From: Massilia sp. Mn16-1_5
GTDB lineage: Bacteria; Pseudomonadota; Gammaproteobacteria; Burkholderiales; Burkholderiaceae_D
Reading direction: 5' to 3'
DNA length: 64,000 bases
NCBI RefSeq assembly: GCF_004798585.1
Contig: NZ_PPXQ01000009.1
Span: 186,001 to 250,000, forward strand
Shown: piece after piece, positions 38,819-49,760 of the stretch
Numbering within the stretch: position 1 is the stretch's first letter
Layout: every line of letters starts with the position of its first letter
Program-made: the position numbers and the translations under genes
Notes under the pieces: model-generated
Database searches by the model: none
What the model was told of the DNA's origin: nothing
The model's input: the letters and a program-made list of their open reading frames with translations, nothing else

Positions 38819-40504
38819 TCAGGCCGGGGCGCCGCTACTGTCCTGCGCCACCATCACGCAATTGCGCCCTCCATGCTTGGCCTCGTACAGCGCCAGGTCG
38901 GCCGCATGCACCAGCGCTTGCGCATTGTTCGCGTGTGCCGGATACGAGGCGACGCCGATCGAGGCCGTGGCGCCGATGCGCTCGCCCCCGTGCAGCACGT
39001 CGCCGGCGGCGATCGCCAGGCGCAGCGCGTCGGCCCGCTTGGCGGCGTCATCAAGGCCGCAGTCGGGCAGCAGCACGACCATCTCCTCGCCGCCCATGCG
39101 GCAGGCGACGTCGCAGGAGCGGATGTTCTCGCGCAGGGTCAGCGCCACCTTGCGCAGGATGGCGTCGCCCGCTTCGTGGCCGTAGGTGTCGTTGATGCGC
39201 TTGAAGTGGTCGAGGTCGAGCACCAGCACCGAGACCGGCGCGCCGTTGCGTTCGGCCCGCGCCAGTTCGCGTTTCAAGACTTCGTCCATGTAGCGCCGGT
39301 TGTAGAGCTGGGTCAGCGGATCGATGATCGACTGCTGGCGCAGAGAGACGCGCAGGCGCACGTTGCTCAGCGCGAGTCCGAGCTGCTCGGCCAGCTGCCC
39401 GATCCAGGCGCGCCGGTCTTCGCCGTCATGCACCAGGCGCTCGCCGGTGACGGTGAGACAACCGATCACATCGCCCTGCGTCACCAGCGGCAGGCACAGG
39501 CGGTCCAGTTCGGGATTGTGCACGTGGCGGCAGGCCAGGCCTCCTTCGCCGCCGGCATAGGCATGGGGACTGCCGCGCCGCAGCGCCCAGCAGTCGAGCG
39601 CCTCGATGGTGTCGGGTTCGCCCGCGACGCTGCCCCAGCCCGCTTTTCTCTCGAGGATGTCGCGCGAGTTGTTATACAAGTAGAGGCTGCCTGACAGCTT
39701 CGGCAGCAGGCGCGGCAGGTAGCTGGCGATGACGTTCGCCGATTCGTCGGTCGACTCGGCCAGTTCCAGCGAGTGCATCAGCTCGGCACTGCGGAACAGC
39801 AGGTCGTTCTGCTGCGAGATGCGCTCGGTCGTCAGGCGCGCCTGGTCGGCGGCGGCCTGCGCCTTGCGCTCGGCGGCATCGCGCTGGCGCAGCACGCGGG
39901 TGGCCGCGAGCAGTACGGCGCCCAGGAACAGGATGTTGGTGATCGTCGCCACCAGGCTGGCGTTGGCCGCGGAATTCGAGGTGGCCAGCAGGCGGTCGCC
40001 CAGTTCGGTACGGCGCTGGGCGTAGATCGTCAGCTCCTGGCCGATCAGCTGGCGCAGCCGGTCCATTTGGATCTTGCCGGTACCGGTGCCGATAAAGGCT
40101 GCGGCCTTGTCGAAGCCCTGTTCGCGCCGCAGCTCGATCGTCAGGGCGACCGTTCTCATCTTGTGCGCGGTGCCCTGCTCGATGGCGGCGAGGCGCGCGA
40201 TCTCGTCCAGACTGGTCAACTCCCTGCGCAGTGCCGCCTGGAGCGCGGGGATGCCGTTCACCGCCGTGTGATAGGGCTCGAGGAAGCGCTCGTCGCCCGT
40301 CACCACGAAGCCGCGCTGCGCCGTCTCGGCATTAAGGAGCATCTCGAACAGCGACATTTGCAGGCGCTCGACCTCCGAGGCGCTGCGTAATTCCGACATG
40401 ACGGTCGTGACCTGGTGGTTCACGATCATCGGCAGCACCGCCACGGTGGACATGACGAGGATGATCGCGGCGGCGGCGAGCTTGATCTTGGATTCGAATT
40501 TCAT
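38819..40504 (-). CDS. Diguanylate cyclase with CHASE3 and GAF domains
   Basis: A 561-residue membrane-bound c-di-GMP synthase. TM1 at about residues 8-28, a periplasmic CHASE3 domain with the hallmark ETAQRGFVVTGDERFLEPY (60-78), TM2 near 183-203, a coiled coil, a GAF domain (240-385) and a C-terminal GGDEF domain with GGEEM (471-475) and a product-inhibition I-site RSCD (462-465) five residues before it. An active cyclase is expected. ATG 40502-40504 is preferred to a TTG five codons earlier. Cytosolic output raises c-di-GMP. Confidence 0.92.
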   Translation of the reverse strand: MKFESKIKLAAAAIILVMSTVAVLPMIVNHQVTTVMSELRSASEVERLQMSLFEMLLNAETAQRGFVVTGDERFLEPYHTAVNGIPALQAALRRELTSLDEIARLAAIEQGTAHKMRTVALTIELRREQGFDKAAAFIGTGTGKIQMDRLRQLIGQELTIYAQRRTELGDRLLATSNSAANASLVATITNILFLGAVLLAATRVLRQRDAAERKAQAAADQARLTTERISQQNDLLFRSAELMHSLELAESTDESANVIASYLPRLLPKLSGSLYLYNNSRDILERKAGWGSVAGEPDTIEALDCWALRRGSPHAYAGGEGGLACRHVHNPELDRLCLPLVTQGDVIGCLTVTGERLVHDGEDRRAWIGQLAEQLGLALSNVRLRVSLRQQSIIDPLTQLYNRRYMDEVLKRELARAERNGAPVSVLVLDLDHFKRINDTYGHEAGDAILRKVALTLRENIRSCDVACRMGGEEMVVLLPDCGLDDAAKRADALRLAIAAGDVLHGGERIGATASIGVASYPAHANNAQALVHAADLALYEAKHGGRNCVMVAQDSSGAPA

Positions 40505-40620
40505 TGGCTGAAGCGGCAAAACATCGGACGCCGGTAGGGTAGCACACGTCCGGATGAGTGATTTCTCCGCTGAAATGTTTCAAACTGTGTACGGAGTGGT
40601 AACACTTCTGCCAGCTCGGC

Positions 40621-40626
40621 TATGAT
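40621..40626 (+). promoter_or_regulatory. Candidate -10 element for the acyltransferase
   Basis: TATGAT stands 76 bases before the acyltransferase ATG and is followed by GGC, as at nudC. No -35 match. Weak. Confidence 0.3.
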
Positions 40627-40701
40627 GGCGCCCGGTCGGCAATATCAGCAGCGTTCGCTTCGGTAAGGTCGGGAAGCAATGTTGTCTGGCATGGGAAGTC
40701 A

Positions 40702-41838
40702 ATGAAAGCAAACAGTCGCGTCGTACCCGCAGGAGCTGGATCGCAGCACACCCAATTTGGCCTGATTAATCTTCTGAAAGCAGTCGCGGCGCAGCTGATC
40801 GTGCTGCACCATCTCGCCTTCTACGGTCCGATGGCGGACCACGCGCAGCCGCTGGCACCAAGCCTGTTCGACTGGCTGGCCGGGGATGCGCGCATTGCCG
40901 TGCAAGTGTTCCTGGTCATTGGCGGCTTCCTGGCCGCGAAGTCGCTCTCGCCGCGGGGCGAGTCCGGGCTCAGTGATCCGCTGGGGAAAATCTGGCGCCG
41001 CTACCTGAAGCTGGCGCCGCCGTTCATCGTGGCGATGCTGCTGGCGGTGGGCGCCTCCGCGCTGGCCAGCACATGGATGACGCACGATTCGATATCCAGC
41101 CCGCCGAGCGTGGGGCAACTGGCGGCGCATGCGCTGCTGCTGCACGATGTGCTGGGATATGAGGCGTTGTCGGCCGGGGTCTGGTATGTCGCGATCGATT
41201 TCCAGCTCTACGCCGTGCTGGCCCTGCTGCTGTGGGGCTGCGGTCGCCTGGCGGGCAAGCGCAGGCTGCCCTGGCTAGTGCCTGCCGTGATGACGGTGGC
41301 GGTAGGCAGCTCGCTGCTGTACTTCAATCTGGATGCCGACTGGGACGTGTGGGCGCCGTATTTCCTCGGCAGTTACGGCCTGGGTGCCCTGGCCTGGTGG
41401 GCAAGCGATCCCCTGCGCCGTCCACGCAGCGTTGCCGTCTTGCTGCTCATGGCTGCAGTGCCGACGCTGCTGGCCTTGACGCTGGACTTCCGCAGCCGCA
41501 TTGCCGTCGCCCTGGCGCTGGCCTGCGTGCTGGTCCTGTTCGGCCGCGCGCGCGCGCCGTCGAACGCGAACGCAGCGTGGGGCCTGGTCGGCAGGATGGG
41601 GAAAATCTCGTATGCGGTCTTCCTCGTTCACTTCCCGGTCTGCCTGGTCGTCAACGCCGCATTCGCGCGCTTCGTGCCGGCCGACGTGGTTCTGCAGGCC
41701 GCCGGCACCGTGCTCGCATGGGGATGCAGCCTGCTGGCCGGGGCCGCGTTCTGCCGCTGGGTCGAGCTGCCGATCGGGCGTGCCGTCTCGCTGTTCACGG
41801 TGCGCGCCGCGCCGCAGCCGCTGGGCTTGAAAGGCTGA
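40702..41838 (+). CDS. Acyltransferase family 3 membrane protein
   Basis: A 378-residue inner-membrane O-acyltransferase of the OafA/NodX/ExoZ type, about 10 transmembrane helices. The catalytic-type His is in QLIVLHHLAFYG (residues 32-43), and VFLVIGGFLAAKSL is the second conserved block. No SGNH hydrolase domain follows, so it is the short form. It would acetylate a surface sugar, matching the glycan genes elsewhere in the window. ATG 40702 has GGGAAG upstream. Converges with the OYE gene with 23 bases between stops. Confidence 0.85.
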   Translation: MKANSRVVPAGAGSQHTQFGLINLLKAVAAQLIVLHHLAFYGPMADHAQPLAPSLFDWLAGDARIAVQVFLVIGGFLAAKSLSPRGESGLSDPLGKIWRRYLKLAPPFIVAMLLAVGASALASTWMTHDSISSPPSVGQLAAHALLLHDVLGYEALSAGVWYVAIDFQLYAVLALLLWGCGRLAGKRRLPWLVPAVMTVAVGSSLLYFNLDADWDVWAPYFLGSYGLGALAWWASDPLRRPRSVAVLLLMAAVPTLLALTLDFRSRIAVALALACVLVLFGRARAPSNANAAWGLVGRMGKISYAVFLVHFPVCLVVNAAFARFVPADVVLQAAGTVLAWGCSLLAGAAFCRWVELPIGRAVSLFTVRAAPQPLGLKG

Positions 41839-41861
41839 GGCGGCGCACCCGTTAGGGCATC

Positions 41862-42962
41862 TTAGATTTCGCTGCTCTTGATATGGGCCAGCGGCTGCAG
41901 GATGCCGGCGTCGAGCTCTTGGAAATCGTGGCCGTTCGCAGCCCGTTGCGGCCAGTCGCGGTTGGCCAGCGCCGACTTGCCGAGCGCGACGATGTCCGTC
42001 TTGCCGTCGGCCAGGATGGCATTGGCCGCGTCGGGCGTGCCCAGCTTGCCGTTGGCAATGACCGGCAGCTTGCCGAAGCGCTTGGCGTAGCCGGCCAGGG
42101 TGTCGCCGTCGCTGTTCGCCGCACTGAAGGCGGGCGCCTGGGCATCGTGTTCCGTGGTGTGGATGTAGTCGGCGCCGGCGGCGGCCACGCTGGTAAAGAT
42201 GATCTCGGCGTCCTGCTGCCCGTTCGCCCATTTGTGGGTGTAATCGTTGACCTTGCCCTGCGAGATGCGGATGCCGACCAGGAAGTCCGGGCCCACCGCC
42301 GCGCGCACGGCCCGGAGCACCTCCACCAGCAGGCGCACCCGGTTCTCGGTCGCGCCGCCGTAGCGGCCGGTTCTCTGGTTGGTGTAGTCGGTCAGGAACT
42401 GGTCGAGCAGGTAGCCGTTGGCGCCATGCACCTCGACCCCATCGAAACCGGCCTGTTTGGCACGCAGCGCGGCGGCGGCAAAGGCGTCGATCACGCCGGC
42501 GATCTCCTGGTCCGTGATCTCGCGCGGCATCGCGTACGGGCCCTCGCCGCGGTAAAAGCCCAGCTGCTCGCCCTTCGGCTGGACGGCGGACGGGCCGACG
42601 TTCTCCTTGGTTCGGTAATTGCCCTGGCTTAGTGCGCCGGCATGCATCAGTTGCATGACGATCTTCGCGCCGGCGCCGTGGACCGCCTCGACTACCGGTT
42701 TCCACGCCTGCGCCTGGGCGTCGTCGCCGATGCCGGGCTGGTGCAGGTAGCCCTGGCTATGTTTCAGGTCGGGATAGATGCCCTCGGTGATGATCAGCCC
42801 GAAGCCGCCCTCGGCGAAGCCCTGGTAATAGCGGATCATGTCGTTGGTCACGTGGCCTTCTTCGGTGGCGCTGATGCGCGTCATTGGGGCGACGGCGATG
42901 CGGTTCTTGAGCGAGAGCTTGCCTAGCTGGATGGGGGCGGACCATAGATGCTGTGATGTCAT
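41862..42962 (-). CDS. NADH:flavin oxidoreductase, Old Yellow Enzyme family
   Basis: A 366-residue FMN enzyme of the OYE family. The TIM barrel start is NRIAVAPMTRISATEEGHVTND, in parts NRIAVAPMTRISA; the substrate pocket HGANGYLLDQFL and QLMHAGALSQ carry the conserved His and Asn-equivalents, and IANGKLGTPD ends the FMN phosphate site. It is the class closest to 2,4-dienoyl-CoA reductase-like, without an extra FAD domain. ATG 42960-42962 has GGAG upstream; longer in-frame sequence is not protein-like. It would reduce activated C=C bonds; the natural substrate is not known. Confidence 0.9.
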   Translation of the reverse strand: MTSQHLWSAPIQLGKLSLKNRIAVAPMTRISATEEGHVTNDMIRYYQGFAEGGFGLIITEGIYPDLKHSQGYLHQPGIGDDAQAQAWKPVVEAVHGAGAKIVMQLMHAGALSQGNYRTKENVGPSAVQPKGEQLGFYRGEGPYAMPREITDQEIAGVIDAFAAAALRAKQAGFDGVEVHGANGYLLDQFLTDYTNQRTGRYGGATENRVRLLVEVLRAVRAAVGPDFLVGIRISQGKVNDYTHKWANGQQDAEIIFTSVAAAGADYIHTTEHDAQAPAFSAANSDGDTLAGYAKRFGKLPVIANGKLGTPDAANAILADGKTDIVALGKSALANRDWPQRAANGHDFQELDAGILQPLAHIKSSEI

Positions 42963-43343
42963 CGTGTTTCTCCATGAGGGTGGGATGGCGTGATCGATGC
43001 ATGCAATGCCGTGTGCAGCGCTTGCGTGTAGCAGGGCGCCGGCATGAGGGCGTGTGGGATGTGCGTTGGCGAAATGAACCAGGAGCCAATGCCGCATGCA
43101 ATTGTCTGTGAGGCAGTGTAAAACCTCGCAGGGTCAGCGCACCGCACGTTTCTTCGAGGCAGGGCGGTCTTGTCGCGGCTGAGTTATTACTTCAATTCCG
43201 GAGACGGATTGCGGTAGCGCTCAGTGTTGGCAGTATTGGCGTCTAAGAGTGCTGTGGTTCGGTGACCAAGTGGACGTAATAAGCTGTCGCAAAACAGCGT
43301 GGGTAGTGCTAATCTTGTTCAATATCTTTTGGGCAAGCAGGCA
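42963..43343. other. 381-bp intergenic region, left border of AT-rich island
   Basis: Sequence between the OYE gene and the DUF3578-HNH gene. GC drops from about position 43160 onward and stays lower to about 44560. No terminal inverted repeat, tRNA or direct repeat that would mark an attachment site could be seen. A GTG at 43299 opens the same frame 45 bases before the chosen start. Confidence 0.5.
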
Positions 43344-44441
43344 ATGCAGGCAGAAATCCGTGACGTCTTCGAGCACTACTACAAAACACGCATCCGCCTT
43401 AGCGGTAGAGCTAAGATTCTTGATACTCCGGATCACACGGCGTTATTGTCGGAAATTCCTAGACAAATCCAAGCACATCTCTCGGCCCGCGGCCGCGCTC
43501 ATCTTTACAAAATCAAGGGGTCGATTGGTCTCGGCAACATAGCACGCGTCCCATGGGTAGGTGTTTTTCGACAAGGGGTAACAGAGAATGCTGAGAATGG
43601 GTACTACATCGTACTTCTGTTCTCTGAGGATATGAGCCGATGCTATCTGAGCCTGAATCAGGGTATTACGGCAATTGAGAAGATGTACACCAAGCAGTTT
43701 GCTCGTCGCAAAATGTTAGAAGCAGCTGCGGAGGCGTTAAAAAGGCTGAACTGTAGTCCCGAAGCGCACCTTGGCAAAATCGATCTGGCGTCGACTGGCG
43801 ACTTAGCTCGTGCGTACGAAGCGGCTGCTATCGTAAGCTTTCTATATACAAACAATGAGTTGCCTTCTGAAGCGGTATTTTTCAGCCACTTCAACGAATT
43901 ATTGGACCACTACGAATTGTTATACAGAGAGTTTGGACCAAATCTACATTCGCTGTTCGACGTAAGCGAAGGTGAATTTCAGCAGGTTGTGTTGGAAAAG
44001 GCAGCAGCGCAGGCGCCAAATGTTGAACTCGACGTACCAGGTGCAGAGTCTCCCAAGACCATTCTAGGCACAAAGGCTTTCATCCGATCTCCTATTGTCG
44101 CTGCAAATGCTATTCGGGCAGCGGAATTTAAGTGTGAAATCGATCCAAACCACTGGACGTTTAGCTCCAAAGCCAAGAAGCAGCGTTACGTCGAGGCACA
44201 CCATCTAATTCCCATCAGTCAGCAGAACCTGTTTGAAGCCTCGTTAGATGTGGTAGCGAACGTGGTGTCCCTGTGCGCTACCTGTCACCGGATGATGCAT
44301 TTTGGCCTCGCAGAGGAGAAAAAATCGCATTTGTTAGGTTTGCTAAGGGAACGAAAAGCCAGGTTGAGAGACAAGGCGATTGAAGTAAGAGATAGCGATT
44401 TTCTGCAGTTCTATTCTGGTAAGGTCGTGTTGGAAGATTAG
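43344..44441 (+). CDS. DUF3578 (McrB-N-like) HNH endonuclease
   Basis: A 365-residue protein with a DUF3578 domain (about 1-160; KGSIGLGNIARVPWVGVF and GYYIVLLFSEDMSRCYLSLNQG, each typical of the MrcB-type N-domain that binds modified DNA) and an HNH nuclease at the C-terminus: FKCEIDPNHWTF, EAHHLIP (His286, His287), NVVSLCATC (Asn306, Cys311, Cys314) and HRMMHFG. Codon use is clearly more AT-rich than all neighbours, so it was probably acquired. ATG 43344 is chosen for its AGG site; a GTG at 43299 is possible. Likely a modification-dependent restriction enzyme of the type IV style, acting alone. Confidence 0.82.
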   Translation: MQAEIRDVFEHYYKTRIRLSGRAKILDTPDHTALLSEIPRQIQAHLSARGRAHLYKIKGSIGLGNIARVPWVGVFRQGVTENAENGYYIVLLFSEDMSRCYLSLNQGITAIEKMYTKQFARRKMLEAAAEALKRLNCSPEAHLGKIDLASTGDLARAYEAAAIVSFLYTNNELPSEAVFFSHFNELLDHYELLYREFGPNLHSLFDVSEGEFQQVVLEKAAAQAPNVELDVPGAESPKTILGTKAFIRSPIVAANAIRAAEFKCEIDPNHWTFSSKAKKQRYVEAHHLIPISQQNLFEASLDVVANVVSLCATCHRMMHFGLAEEKKSHLLGLLRERKARLRDKAIEVRDSDFLQFYSGKVVLED

Positions 44442-44558
44442 TAAGGCAAAGCGATCCCCTACATAACGACATGACTGTAGTAAGTTCGATGCTGGCCAAC
44501 CGCCCATCCGGCCGAAAAAACTTTCATCCTATTAACGTTCATTTGGTAGCATCGCCAG

Positions 44559-45845
44559 ATGAACGCTACCCCTATCTACCAAGCTGCACCACCACGCATC
44601 CGCCGCCGCCAAACCCTGGCCCTGATCCTGCTAGTCCTCACCGGCGTCATCAACTACCTCGACCGCGCCACCCTGGCCGTCGCCAACGAATACATTCGCG
44701 CCGATCTTGGTCTCTCGCTCGGCCAGATGGGTCTATTGCTATCCGCCTTCTCCTGGAGCTACGCGCTGTGCCAACTCCCGGTCGGCGCCCTGGTCGACAA
44801 GATCGGCCCGCGCTGGCTGCTCGGTGCCGGTCTGGTGGTCTGGTCGCTGGCCCAGGCTGCGGGCGGGCTGGTCTCGACCTTCGGCTGGTTCGTCCTGGCG
44901 CGCATCGTGCTCGGCATTGGCGAGGCGCCGCAGTTTCCGGCGGCGGCACGGGTCGTCAGCAACTGGTTCCCGCTACGCGCCCGTGGTACGCCGACAGGCG
45001 TGTACAACTCAGCCTCTCCCCTTGGCGTCGCCCTTGCACCGCTGATCCTGACGCCGCTGATCCTGGCGACCAGCTGGCACTGGGCCTTCTTCATGACGGG
45101 CGCGCTCGGCCTAGTCGCGGCAGTCATCTGGGTCACGTTGTACCGCGATCCGGTGCGCGCGCAAATGTCGGAAGCCGAGCGGGCCTACCTCGACGAAGGG
45201 CAGGTCACCACAGCCGTGCCTAAAACGAGTTTCGCCTCCTGGCGCGCGCTGTTCCGCTACCGCGCCACCTGGGGCATGCTGCTCGGCTTTTTCGGCTCGG
45301 TCTACCTGAACTGGGTGTATCTGACCTGGCTGCCCGGCTATCTGCGCACGCAGCGCCATATGGACCTGGCGCAGGCAGGCTTCGCGGCCTCGATTCCCTT
45401 CCTGTGCGGCTTTGCCGGTGCCCTGGTGGCCGGCTGGGCATCCGACCGGGTGACGCGCCATGCGACCTCGCCGGTGGCCGGTCGGCGCATGGCGGTGGTG
45501 GCGTCGATGCTGGGCATGGTGGCGTTCACGATTCCGGCGGCGCTGGTCGAGAGCAATACGGTAGCTGTCGCCTGCATCTCGATCGTGATCTTCCTCGCGA
45601 ATGCCTCGTCGGCCTGCTCGTGGTCGCTGGTGACGGCGGTGGCGCCGCGCAGCCGCATCGGCTCGCTGGGGGCGATCCAGAACTTCGGCGGTTTTCTCGG
45701 CGGGGCGTTGGCGCCTATTCTCACGGGCTATATTGCGCAGGCCTGGTCTTTTGTGCCGGCGCTGTTGACGGGCGCTGGCATCGCCTTCTTGAGTGCGATG
45801 TCGTACCACTTCCTAGTGGTGCATCCGATTCCGGAGAAGAATTGA
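44559..45845 (+). CDS. MFS transporter, anion:cation symporter-like
   Basis: A 428-residue inner-membrane transporter with 12 helices, resembling the ACS family (hexuronate, galactonate, glucarate carriers). VINYLDRATLAVAN near the N-terminus, LGIGEAPQFPAAARVVSNWFP around residue 120 and GVYNSASPLGVALAPLI are family marks. Acidic carbohydrate or carboxylate uptake with protons is likely; the exact substrate is unknown. Normal host GC resumes here after the AT-rich HNH gene. A dispersed repeat and a bidirectional terminator follow. Confidence 0.85.
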   Translation: MNATPIYQAAPPRIRRRQTLALILLVLTGVINYLDRATLAVANEYIRADLGLSLGQMGLLLSAFSWSYALCQLPVGALVDKIGPRWLLGAGLVVWSLAQAAGGLVSTFGWFVLARIVLGIGEAPQFPAAARVVSNWFPLRARGTPTGVYNSASPLGVALAPLILTPLILATSWHWAFFMTGALGLVAAVIWVTLYRDPVRAQMSEAERAYLDEGQVTTAVPKTSFASWRALFRYRATWGMLLGFFGSVYLNWVYLTWLPGYLRTQRHMDLAQAGFAASIPFLCGFAGALVAGWASDRVTRHATSPVAGRRMAVVASMLGMVAFTIPAALVESNTVAVACISIVIFLANASSACSWSLVTAVAPRSRIGSLGAIQNFGGFLGGALAPILTGYIAQAWSFVPALLTGAGIAFLSAMSYHFLVVHPIPEKN

Positions 45846-45863
45846 GCGGCGCATCTTACGCCG

Positions 45864-45898
45864 GTTGAACGCGTGGACGGGGGACCCGTCCACCCTAC
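45864..45898. repeat. Dispersed palindromic repeat, copy 2
   Basis: The 17-base GTTGAACGCGTGGACGG (45864-45880) repeats copy 1. GTGGACGGG (45873-45881) and CCCGTCCAC (45885-45893) form a perfect 9-bp stem with a 3-base loop, ending in CCTAC. It lies between the MFS stop and the shared terminator. Confidence 0.75.
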
Positions 45899-45916
45899 AG
45901 TTGGCTCAGCAACCAT

Positions 45917-45950
45917 AAAAAAAAAGCCAACCTCGACGGTTGGCTTTTTT
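45917..45950. terminator. Bidirectional intrinsic terminator
   Basis: A-tract, GCCAACC (45926-45932), 5-base loop, GGTTGGC (45938-45944) and TTTTTT (45945-45950). It has T-runs on both strands and sits between the convergent MFS and gyrB genes, so it can end both transcripts. Confidence 0.88.
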
Positions 45951-45966
45951 ATTGCAGCGTTGACGA

Positions 45967-48495
<2,529 letters not shown>

Positions 48496-48511
48496 TCAAA
48501 CTGCTCAGTTC

Positions 48512-48545
48512 GGGGCTGCCACCTGATTAAACAAGAGGCAGCCCC
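48512..48545 (-). other. Inverted repeat between dnaN and gyrB
   Basis: GGGGCTGCC (48512-48520) and GGCAGCCCC (48537-48545) form a perfect 9-bp stem with a 16-base loop in the only intergenic space between dnaN and gyrB. No T-run follows directly on the minus strand, so it is more likely a partial terminator, processing or stability element than a full terminator. Confidence 0.5.
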
Positions 48546-48558
48546 CGATACGCGCTAC

Positions 48559-49665
48559 TTAAATGCGCATCGGCATGACGACATATTTAAAGTCGCCATT
48601 GTCGGGAATCGAGATCAGGGCCGACGAGTTCGAATCGCCCAGGGCGATGTTCACCTGGTCGCACTTCAGGTTGTTCAGCACGTCGAGCAGGTAGGTGACG
48701 TTGAAGCCGATATCGATCTGGTCGCCGCCGTAGTCGATCTCGAGTTCTTCGACCGCTTCTTCCTGGTCGGCGTTGGTCGAGCTGATCTTCATGCTGCCCG
48801 GGGTGATGATGCAGCGCACGCCCTTGAACTTATCGCTGGTCATGATCGCGGCGCGCTGCAGCGAGCGCAGCAGTTCATCGCGGCTGATCGTGAAGTCGTT
48901 CTTGTAACCCTTCGGGATCACGCGGGTGTAGTCAGGGAATTTGCCTTCGACCAGCTTCGACACCAGTTCGATGTCGGCGAAGGTCAGCTTGACCTGCGAG
49001 CCGGCGATGTCGAGCTGGACGGTTTCGTCGCTTTCTTCCAGCAGGCGCTGCAGTTCGATGATGGTCTTGCGCGGGATGATGACTTCCTGGCGCGCGAATT
49101 CCTGCTCGGCTTCCACTTGGCAGAAGGCGAGGCGGTGGCCGTCGGTCGCAACTGCGATCACCTTGTTACCGTCCAGCACCAGCAGCAGGCCGTTCAGGTA
49201 ATAGCGGATGTCTTGCTGGGCCATCGCGAAGTGCACCATATTAAACAGGTGCTTCAGCGTCTTTTGCGGCAGGGTGACGGTGGCGTTGTAGGTATCCGCG
49301 ACCGAGACGGTCGGAAATTCCTCGGCGGCCAGGGTCTGCAGCGCGAAGCGCGACTTGCCGCTCTGGACGGCCAGGCGCTTGTTTTGCAGCGTCATCGTGA
49401 CGTCGCCCGATTCCGGCAGTGCGCGCAAAATGTCCAATAATTTGCGCGCGGCGACCGTGGTGCCGGTAATGTCGTCGCCGCTGCCGATATTGGCATGCGT
49501 CGTGATCTGCACTTCGGTGTCGGTCGACAGGAAGGAGACGCTTTCGCCGTCCTTGCGGATGAGGATATTGGCCAGAATCGGCATGGTGTGCCGACGCTCG
49601 ACAATACCGCTCACGATCTGCAGTGGCCGGAGAAGCGTGTCTCGGGTGGTTTTGACCAATTGCAT
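48559..49665 (-). CDS. dnaN: DNA polymerase III beta subunit (sliding clamp)
   Basis: A 368-residue ring-forming clamp, three similar domains each of about 120 residues. MQLVKTTRDTLLRPLQIVSGIVERRHTMPILANILI, in parts RDTLLRPLQIVSGIVERR, is the usual beginning; RGMLxxL-like sites read RLAFCQVEAEQEF and the end YVVMPMRI is the family C-terminus that contacts delta and polymerases. Gap of 95 bases from dnaA with no hairpin; probably transcribed with it. Confidence 0.98.
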   Translation of the reverse strand: MQLVKTTRDTLLRPLQIVSGIVERRHTMPILANILIRKDGESVSFLSTDTEVQITTHANIGSGDDITGTTVAARKLLDILRALPESGDVTMTLQNKRLAVQSGKSRFALQTLAAEEFPTVSVADTYNATVTLPQKTLKHLFNMVHFAMAQQDIRYYLNGLLLVLDGNKVIAVATDGHRLAFCQVEAEQEFARQEVIIPRKTIIELQRLLEESDETVQLDIAGSQVKLTFADIELVSKLVEGKFPDYTRVIPKGYKNDFTISRDELLRSLQRAAIMTSDKFKGVRCIITPGSMKISSTNADQEEAVEELEIDYGGDQIDIGFNVTYLLDVLNNLKCDQVNIALGDSNSSALISIPDNGDFKYVVMPMRI

Positions 49666-49760
49666 ATTTGTCCTCAGAAGGTTTATTTACTGAAATATTA
49701 CTAACTGCTATTTTGCCTATTGCCGGAGGCAAACGCTACCCCCGGCTTTGACGGTTCCGG

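Noticed and set aside
40627..40700. Possible small SRP-like RNA upstream of the acyltransferase
   Set aside because: GGTCGGGAAGCA only superficially resembles the SRP loop; the conserved GGAAGCAGCC pairing is absent.
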